Part shown: in pieces, positions 57,111 through 64,000 of the stretch
Layout of the letters: each line of letters begins with the position of its first letter
How positions within the stretch are numbered: position 1 is the first letter of the stretch
Made by a program: the position numbers and the translations under genes
The notes under the pieces: model-generated
Seen by the model: only the letters and a program-made list of their open reading frames with translations
What the model was told of the DNA's origin: nothing
Database searches by the model: none
Assembly: GCF_963924675.1 (NCBI RefSeq)
Contig: NC_089232.1
Coordinates: 35,917,312-35,981,311, forward strand
DNA length: 64,000 nucleotides
Reading direction: 5' to 3'
Source of the DNA: Phocoena phocoena
Taxonomy: Eukaryota; Chordata; Mammalia; Artiodactyla; Phocoenidae

Positions 57111-57915
57111 CGTATTAGAACACTTCACCTTCTATTAATAGACACTCCTCAGACCGCAGACCTAGCTCGCCCTCGCTCTCCTTCCCTCCTTCGTGAAGGA
57201 AGGGAGGAAAAATCCTACCTAGAATGGAAGCTTCTAATAGGCAGTGTTAAGGAAGAATTCTATTTTGCACATTCCTTTATAATTCCAACTACTAATTGCA
57301 GATCTAGGGAGCTCTCTTTGGCACAGGGAATTCCCCGATTTTCTGAAGCTTTAACACCTACACGACCTTATTTTACATGTCTCCTAAACATGTCAAATAA
57401 ATTCGTCTCTTGTGAGTTCATGAAATATTCGCCAAGAATTTGCTCAAACTGGGTAAGACGCAAACCCACTGAATTCAGAGAAAGGATGTTTCTAGCTGAC
57501 TTTCTGTATTTGCTAAAACCCAGCAATTCTAACCATAAAATTTATTTGGGAGGGGAAGCATATACAGGGAAAACATTGCAGATTTCAAACAAAAGCAAAG
57601 TTTGTCTTAGGGTTTTTTTTTTTTAATTGAGGCTTTTGGATGCTTTTAGCTGTACACCATCCATGTAATTATAGGTGATTAAAAATAATTCTTACCAAGT
57701 CATAGTAACATTTGCAGTAATTAAAACAGGGGATTTTTTAAAACTGTAATTTATTTCTCATAATTTGGTTGTTTGTGCTGCAGTCAGCACTAAAAAGGAA
57801 GACTGATCACTATTTTTCGTCTTGGTTTCTATTCAGTTTCACTTTCTAAACTCCAGAGTAGACCAAAGAAATACTGCCCTTTACATTTATTAACAAAAAA
57901 GATATATGTATGTAG
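57111..57915. other. Repeat-poor stretch, no gene recognised
   Basis: AT-rich unique sequence right of the CpG island. May be a downstream or upstream regulatory flank. Confidence 0.35.
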
Positions 57916-57923
57916 ATATAGGC

Positions 57924-58127
57924 TTTTTTTTTTTTTGCGGTACGCAGGCCTCTCACTGTTGTGGCCTCTCCCGTTGCGGAGCACAGGCTCCGGACGCGCA
58001 GGCTCAGTGGCCATGGCTCACGGGCCCTGCCGCTCCGCCGCGTGTGGGATCTTCCCGGACCGGGGCATGAACCCGCGTCCCCTGCATCGGCAGGCAGACT
58101 CTCAACCACTGCGCCACCAGGGAAGCC
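57924..58127 (-). mobile_element. tRNA-derived SINE (short form)
   Basis: On + it reads poly-T, TTGCGGTACGCAGG to CCACCAGGGAAGCCC. Short, imperfect flank duplication (ataggc-ttttt / ctaggcattttt). Confidence 0.95.
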
Positions 58128-58139
58128 CTAGGCATTTTT

Positions 58140-58445
58140 AATATGCCTTTTTAAGAGACTTTTTTTTAGAGCAACAAAATTGAGAGGGATGTACAGAGAT
58201 TTCCCATATAACCTCTGCCCCTACGTGGGCATAGCCTCCCCCGTTATCAACATCACTCACCAGAGTGGTACATTTTTTTTTTACCAAGGGTGAGTCTACA
58301 TGAACGATTCATAGTCATCCAAAGTCCACAGCTTACCTTAAGTTTCATTCTTGGCATTGTACATTCTATGGGTTTGGACAACTGTATAACAACATACATT
58401 CATCTTTATAATATCATACAAGGTCTTTTCAATGCTCTAAAAATC
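58140..58445 (-). repeat. L1 3' region, antisense
   Basis: agagcaacaaaattgagagg, then tcactcaccagagtggtaca, attcttggcattgtacattc and tctaaaaatcctctaagctc. Same region as 46000-46320. Confidence 0.75.
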
Positions 58446-58591
58446 CTCTAAGCTCTGTAGAGGCCCATTTTTAAAAGCCTAGCTAAACCGCAGTTTGGTT
58501 ACCATGCAGGCAATTCTAAGAACGCAGAATATCCAATGTGCCATTCTTGCTAACACCTAGTGTATAAAGTGAGGGGTATCTGTAAAAACAA
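58446..58591. other. Short unique spacer
   Basis: No feature seen. Confidence 0.3.
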
Positions 58592-58593
58592 TA

Positions 58594-58827
58594 TAGTTGG
58601 CCCTTGAACGAAACGAGGGGGTCGGAACACTGACCCTCTCACCCTCTGTGCAGTCAAAAATCCGAGAATAATTTAGAGTGGGCCTTTCATGTTCCCATGG
58701 GGTTCCTCTGTATCCAAGTTTCTGTATCCATGGATTCAACCAACCACAATCCTGTAGTACTATTGAAAGAAATCCTCCTATAAGCACACCCATACAATTC
58801 AAACTTGTGTTGTTCAAGGGTCAGCTG
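58594..58827. mobile_element. Tigger-related MITE (234 bp)
   Basis: Inverted ends TAGTTGGCCCTTGAAC and, complemented from the right, CAGCTGACCCTTGAAC, flanked by TA at 58592-58593 and 58828-58829. The interior has ggattcaaccaaccacaatc, typical of small Tigger/pogo-derived elements. No coding capacity. Confidence 0.85.
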
Positions 58828-58849
58828 TATTAAACATGATTTTGCTGTG

Positions 58850-59830
58850 GAAAAATAATGCCCTATTACTGTAGAAGCATTTAATAAAGTTTAAGAATGA
58901 CCACAGTAGCAATTGTTACAGTACATTATAAAATACCCATTTGATAGTAGATCCCCCTGTGAAAGACAATTTGGCAATAGTCATCACATTTTTAAATGTA
59001 TATACCCTTGAGGGCTTCCCTGGTGGCACAGTGGTTAAGAATCCACCTGCCAATGCAGGGGACACTGGTTCAAGCCCTGGTCCAGGAAGATCCCACATGC
59101 CGCAGAGCAACTAAGCCCATGCACCACAACTACTGAGCCTGTGCTCTAAAGCCCGCGAGCCACAACTACTGAAGCCGGTGCGCCTAGAGCCCGTGGTCCG
59201 CAACAAGAGAAGCCACTGCAATGAGAAGCCCATGCACCGCAACGAAGAGTAGCCCTTGCTCACTGCAACTAGAGAAAACCTGCGCACAGCAATGAAGACC
59301 CAACGCAGCCAAAGATAAACTAAATAAAATTTTAAAAATGCTTTAAATATATATACCCTTGGTTCCAGCAATTCCACTCTTGCGAGTATATGCTACAGAC
59401 ACAGTACACACTTGTGAAGTCATTGGTTGTTGCAGTGTTTGTACTAACAAAAGGTTAGAAACAATATAAATGTCCTACAATTATGGTACTATATCCATAT
59501 ACATCCATATTACATAGCCTTGAAGAAGATTAAAGCAACCTTTTTTGGTACTGATAGTGAAGTATGTTTAAGATACACCGTTAAGTGAAAAAAGAAAGAT
59601 GCAGAAACAGTGTAAAATACTATCAGTTACATTACAAAAATAAATGTAATGCATATATTAACTTTTATATATATCAAATGTATATTTATATGCAAATATT
59701 TATGAAACTGATAGCAATGTTTGCCTCCTGGGAGGTAACTAGGAGGCTAGGATGGGAGAGAAACTTATTTTCTCTTATCTATCTTTTTGTATCTTTGAAT
59801 TTTGTTCCATGAGCATGCATCATCTATTAG
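58850..59830 (+). repeat. L1/HAL1-like 3' region, split by a SINE
   Basis: acaatttggcaatagtcatc is left of the SINE. To the right are gttccagcaattccactctt, ccgttaagtgaaaaaagaaa, tgatagcaatgtttgcctcc and tttgaattttgttccatgag. Homologous to 32560-33230. Confidence 0.75.
59011..59344 (+). mobile_element. tRNA-derived SINE (long form)
   Basis: Target-site duplications aaat(g/a)tatatacccttg lie at 58994-59010 and 59345-59361. Full-length with A/B boxes and A/T-rich tail. Confidence 0.95.
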
Positions 59831-60494
59831 CAAATGTTAGCCTAAAAATACCTTTAAATTCCTTTCTAAATTTACCCACATATGATAGATCTCTCTTTAA
59901 TTTGTAGATGTTCCATATTTGGGATTATTATCATTTTAGAGAAGTTTACTCTGATGAAACAAAACAAAACTAAACTAAACTAAAGTAAGCTAAGCTTTTA
60001 TCCTCAGCACCCTTTTATCTTAGCTCTACCTGATCTGTGAATCATCATAGAAATGCTTTGCCCAGAGGCTGCTAGAACTCTACTACCTGCATTTTAAAAA
60101 AAGGTGCTCAGTTGTTGATATATTTTTTCTCTATTCTTGTGGCATGTTATGAATGGGAGTAATGGCAGAGTTAAAGGTCTATTGAGTATCTACTATAAAA
60201 TAATAACTTAAAGAGATTTATAACTCATCCATTTTATTTTGCACCACACTGTCACTTAAAACAAGGGCCTGTTTATCAGAATTCATATTTCCTACAATGA
60301 CTTTCTATACTAGAGATGAAGTGGTTAGATTTCAAACTATTCCAGTGGGGTAATGTGCACAGAGTGCTTCTGCCTCTGTTAAAAAAGTGAAAAAACAGAG
60401 GCTGGGGGTCGGTGAGGGGTGTGCACTATAAGATTATACCAGAAATGAGCCAAATTGTTTATTTTTCAATTCCATTGTAGGTATTTCTTTTTCT
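59831..60494. other. No gene recognised
   Basis: AT-rich unique sequence with a short (AAACT)n run near 59957-59990. Confidence 0.35.
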
Positions 60495-60600
60495 CCCCCT
60501 CTCCAGCTTTATTGAGATATAATTGACATATAACATTGTGTAAGTTTAAGGTGTACACAAGTGTTGACTTGATACCCTTACACATTGCGAAATAATGTTG
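60495..60600 (-). repeat. L1M 3' end, antisense
   Basis: ctttattgagatataattga, then catataacattgtgtaagtt and taaggtgtacacaagtgttg. Confidence 0.8.
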
Positions 60601-61768
60601 TAGGTGTTTTTTATATAAGTTCAGGTAAGTTTGTGCTGTTACTCTTCAGTATAACAACAGGAATGGGTACAGGATTGACTTTGCCAGGGTGGTTTCCTCC
60701 AGAGGCCCCAGCACCGATGCCTTGTGATGAAGGTGATGATGAAGAAACAGAGGAGCAGGAGGAAGGGTATCAAACAGAAATATTGCTCGTTTACATGTAT
60801 ATGAGCTAATGTACGTAGAGCACTTTGCCAGAGACTGGCAGAGAAAAGGGGATCAAAATAGAATTATTATTAGAATGAGGAGAGGTTTACAATAGTCTCT
60901 GGGGTCACAAGCTGTGTTTGGGGTCGTAGAATAAGGCTGCCCATATTCCACTTTCTTAAGAACTGTCAAGTCCCTGTGCAATGTTTCCCACCTTCAGGTA
61001 CCACCAAAGTGAACCACTTTCATGATCTGTACTATCTCTAGGCACCAGTTACACTATTATATGTAGGGAGTTTTTAAACCATTAATTCAAGTTAACTTTG
61101 CTCTCTGCTTTAGCTAAGTTCTGCTCAAAGCAATAATCATTGCTTTTAGTTGTCAGTGAAATATGTAATATGCATATACTATTAGAATAAAATATATTAT
61201 GTATATAATATTAGAATAAAAAATGCTTGTCTGTGAACCTGCTGAAAGTATCTCATGTAGCATGTCAGCCCAATCACCATGTAACTGTTTGTCTTCCCAT
61301 AACCTGAAGTGGACCCTGTGAGACCCTTGGCAGCTACTACACCCCTTCAGCATCCTAGATTTGGTTTGGGGTGACTGCTGCAGAAGCTGGAAGAGCATGA
61401 TAATCACCTGCTACTCATCCTGCAAGGCAGATGCTTTCAGAGCAGAAAGCGTTTCCAGCCCCTGGCCATGCATGATTAGACCTGCATATATTCACGTGTC
61501 TGTGTATCCGTATTCTGGTGGATGCTTCTTGCATTGCTGCTGGTCTCAGCTCAGAAATGACACTTTCCAATAAATACACTCCAGCCAGCTGTTTAAGAAC
61601 AAGGTTTCCTATGTGGGTAGTGAAGAAGACAAAAAGGGTGGGAGTGTTTTGGTGGAAGAGCCCCGGTTTGTGTAACCTGTCCGGTGAAGCCTCATTATAC
61701 GGAAGAGTGAGGTTGTGGAAAACCTTATCTTTTGGAATTGGCCTAAGATATAGTGGCCTAGACTATAT
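60601..61768. other. Repeat-poor stretch, no gene recognised
   Basis: About 1.2 kb unique. An acidic 74-residue frame (60585-60809; EGDDEETEEQEEG) is short and unsupported. TATA-rich DNA at 61160-61220. Confidence 0.35.
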
Positions 61769-64000
61769 CATGCATAGACTCCATTTTTTTTTTTTTTTTG
61801 CGATACGCAGGCCTTTCACTGCTGTGGCCTCTCCCGTTGCGGAGCACAGGCTCCGGACGCGCAGGCTCAGCGGCCATGGCTCACGGGCCTAGCCGCTCCA
61901 CAGCACGTGGGATCTTCCCGGACCGGGGCACGAACCCGTGTCCCCTGCTTCGGCAGGCGGACTCTCAACCACTGCACCACCAGGGAAGCCCATAGACTTC
62001 ATTTTTGTTGCGCTTCAATTTACTGCACTTCACAGGTATTGTGTTTTCTACAAATTGAAGGTTTGTGGCAACTCTACATCAAACAAGTCTATTGGTGCCA
62101 TTTTCCCAAGAGCATTTACTCACTTCATGTCTTTTGTCACATTTTGGTAATTCTCGAAATATTTCCAATTTTTTCCTTGTTATTATATTTGTTATGGTGA
62201 TCTGTGATCAGTGATCTTTGATGTTACTATTGTCTTGGGGCACCACAAGCCACGCCCATATAAGACAGCAAACTTAATTGATAACTGTGTGGTGTTCTGA
62301 ATGCTCCACCCTGCTCCCATCTCTCTCCCTCTCCTTGGGTCTTCTAATTTCAACACAACAATGTTGAAATTAGACCAATTAATAACCCTACAATAGTCTC
62401 TAAGTGTTCAAGTGAAAGGAAGAGTCACATGTTTCTCACTTTAAATCAAAAGCTAGAAACGATTAAGCTTAGTGAGGAAGGCGTGTCAAAAGTTGAGGAG
62501 ACAGGCTGAAAGCTAAGCCAAGTTGTGAATGCAAAGGAAAAGTTCTTGAAGGAAATTAAAAGTGAACACACAATGATAAGAAAACAAAACAGCCTTATTG
62601 CTGATATGGAGAAAGTTTTAGTGGTCTGGATAGAAGATCAAACCAGTCACAACATGCCCTTAAGCCAAAGTCTAATCCAGAGCAAGACCTTAACGCTCTT
62701 CAATTCTACGAAGGGTGAGAGGAGCAAGGAAGCTGCAGAAGAAAAGTCTGAAGCTATTAGAGGTTGGTTCATGAGGTTTAAGGAAAGAAGCCATCTCCAG
62801 AACATAAAAGTGCAGGGTGAAGCAGCAAGTGCTGACATAGAAGCTGCAGCAAGTTTATCGAGAAGATCCAGCTAATATAATTAATGGAGGTGGCTACACT
62901 AAACAACAGATTTTCAGTGTGGAAGAAACAGCCTTCTATTGGAAGATGTCATTTAGGACTTTCATAGTTAGAGAGGAGAAGTCGATGCCTGGTTTCAAAA
63001 CTTCAAAGGACAAGCTGACTCTCTTGTTAAAGGCTAATGCAGCTGTTGACTTGAAGTCAAAGCCAGTGCTAATTTACCATTCTCAAAATCCTAGAGCCCT
63101 TATGAATTATTCTAAACCTACTCTGGCTGTGCTCTATAAATGGAACAACAAAGCCTGGTTGACAGCACATCTGTTTACTACATGGTTTTCTGAACATTTT
63201 AAGCCTACTGTTTAGACCTAGTGTTCAGAAAGAAAGATTCCTTTCAGTTCCTTGACAATGCACCTGGTCACCCAAGAGCTCTGATGGAGAGGTACAATGA
63301 GATTAATGTTTTCACGCCTGCTAACACAACATCCATTCTGTAGCCCATGGATCAAGGAATAATTTCTACTTTCAAATCTTATTATTGAAGGAGTATATTT
63401 CATAAGGCTATAGCTGCCATAGATAGTGATTCCTCTAATGGATCTGGGCAAAGTCAATCGAAAACCTTCCAGAAAGGACTGATCATTCTAGATGCCATTA
63501 AGAACATTTGTGATTCATGGGAAGAGGTCAAAATATCAATATTAACAGGAGTTTGGAAGTAGTTGATTCCAACCCTCATGGATGACTTTGAGGGTTCAAG
63601 ACTTCAGTGGAGGAAGTAACTGCAGACGTGGTAGAAATAGCAAGAGAACTAGAATTCGAAGTGCTCCCTGAAGAGGTGAGTGAATTGCTGCAATCTCATG
63701 ATAAAACTGTAACAGATGAGGAGTTGCTTTTTATGGATAAGCAAAGAAAGTGGTTTCTTGAGGTGGAACCTACTCCTGGTGAAGATGCTGTGAAGATTGT
63801 TGAAATGACAAGAAAGGATTTAGAATATTACGTAAACTTAGTTGATAAAGCAGCGGCATGGTTTGAGAGGACTGAGTCCAATTTTGAACGAAGTTCTACT
63901 CTGGGTAAAATACTATCAAACAGAATTGCATGCTACAGAGAAACCGTTTGTGAAAGGAAGAATCAATCGATGGGCCAAACTTCATTGTTGTCTCATTTTA
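61769..64000 (+). pseudogene. Tigger1-type (pogo-like) DNA transposon, broken transposase
   Basis: The element starts near a CATGCATAGACTT terminus and runs off the window. Its 5' UTR (gaaggtttgtggcaactcta, ttggtaattctcgaaata, taagacagcaaacttaattg) is followed by a transposase relic. 62525-62875 keeps a CENP-B/Tc5-type helix-turn-helix region ([31 protein letters not shown]). 62919-63215 keeps part of the DDE nuclease region. Lesions: frame break near 62870; glutamate in the position of the first catalytic aspartate (VEETAFYW, about 62918-62942); stop at 63213-63215; and a small deletion just before the second acidic motif (DNAPGHPRAL, about 63255-63285). Intact family transposases act in the nucleus on TA targets; this copy cannot make one. 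The helix-turn-helix and DDE family roles are known; inactivity is inferred from the breaks. Confidence 0.9.
61788..61990 (-). mobile_element. tRNA-derived SINE (short form) in the Tigger1 terminus
   Basis: Duplications catagact(c/t)catttt lie at 61773-61787 and 61991-62005. It separates the first about 20 bp of the Tigger1 end from the rest. Confidence 0.95.

Noticed and set aside
56562..57626. 354-residue open frame across the CpG island
   Set aside because: GC-rich DNA has few stops by chance. The frame is Pro/Gly/Arg-rich, then continues into AT-rich non-coding DNA, and competing frames of similar length exist on both strands.
1..64000. CRISPR array, operon, bacterial or plasmid-type system
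   Set aside because: The repeats are dispersed mammalian retroelements, not regularly spaced; no prokaryotic gene organisation is present.

Overview
This window looks like nuclear DNA of a toothed whale or dolphin (Cetacea, Odontoceti). The main evidence is 23 copies of the tRNA-derived SINE family of cetaceans and their relatives (the CHR group). They come in a long form (about 290-380 bp, A/T-rich AAATAAAT tail), a short form (about 200 bp, ending in a CGTACCGC-like motif and poly-A) and a compact older form. Many still have clear target-site duplications of 14-18 bp. Older placental repeats (MIR, L2, MLT1, Tigger, L1M) fill in around them, and no ruminant-specific SINE was seen. The species call is inference from repeat content.

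I recognise no protein-coding gene with confidence. Apart from one GC-rich chance frame, the open frames are short and most of the long ones lie inside repeats. The window is best read as intergenic or intronic DNA. The best candidate functional sites are two CpG-rich blocks (about 135-590 and 56590-57110), a candidate spliced exon with an ATG and a consensus GC-type donor (16113-16191), and a candidate minus-strand 3' end (12058-12620).

Layout. 1-600: CpG-rich block. 600-14000: ERV-type LTRs (1802-2122, 3725-4283, 7340-7895, 9845-10560), an L1 ORF2 remnant with a nested SINE, and SINEs, two of them abutting. 14000-24000: L1M and MIR remnants, an MLT1 LTR split by a Tigger-like element, more LTRs and a split long LTR (21760-22882). 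24000-33300: an L1 3' end, an LTR, and about 3.3 kb of decayed L2 carrying two SINEs, then an L1 3' region with a small internal minisatellite. 33300-44300: mostly unique DNA with MIRs, microsatellites, a young truncated L1 (37933-38289) and SINEs. 44300-49300: L2 and L1 remnants, including a 117-bp segment present twice, 1.9 kb apart, at 116/117 identity. 49300-58100: SINEs, MIRs in inverted arrangement and the second CpG island. 58100-64000: L1 remnants, a small Tigger-related MITE and a nearly complete but broken Tigger1-type transposon running off the window end.

No operon, CRISPR array, RNA gene or undescribed multi-gene system is visible. The most unusual feature is the templated local duplication inside an L1. 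Family names come from recognising consensus motifs by eye, so subfamily labels and outer boundaries of old repeats are approximate.
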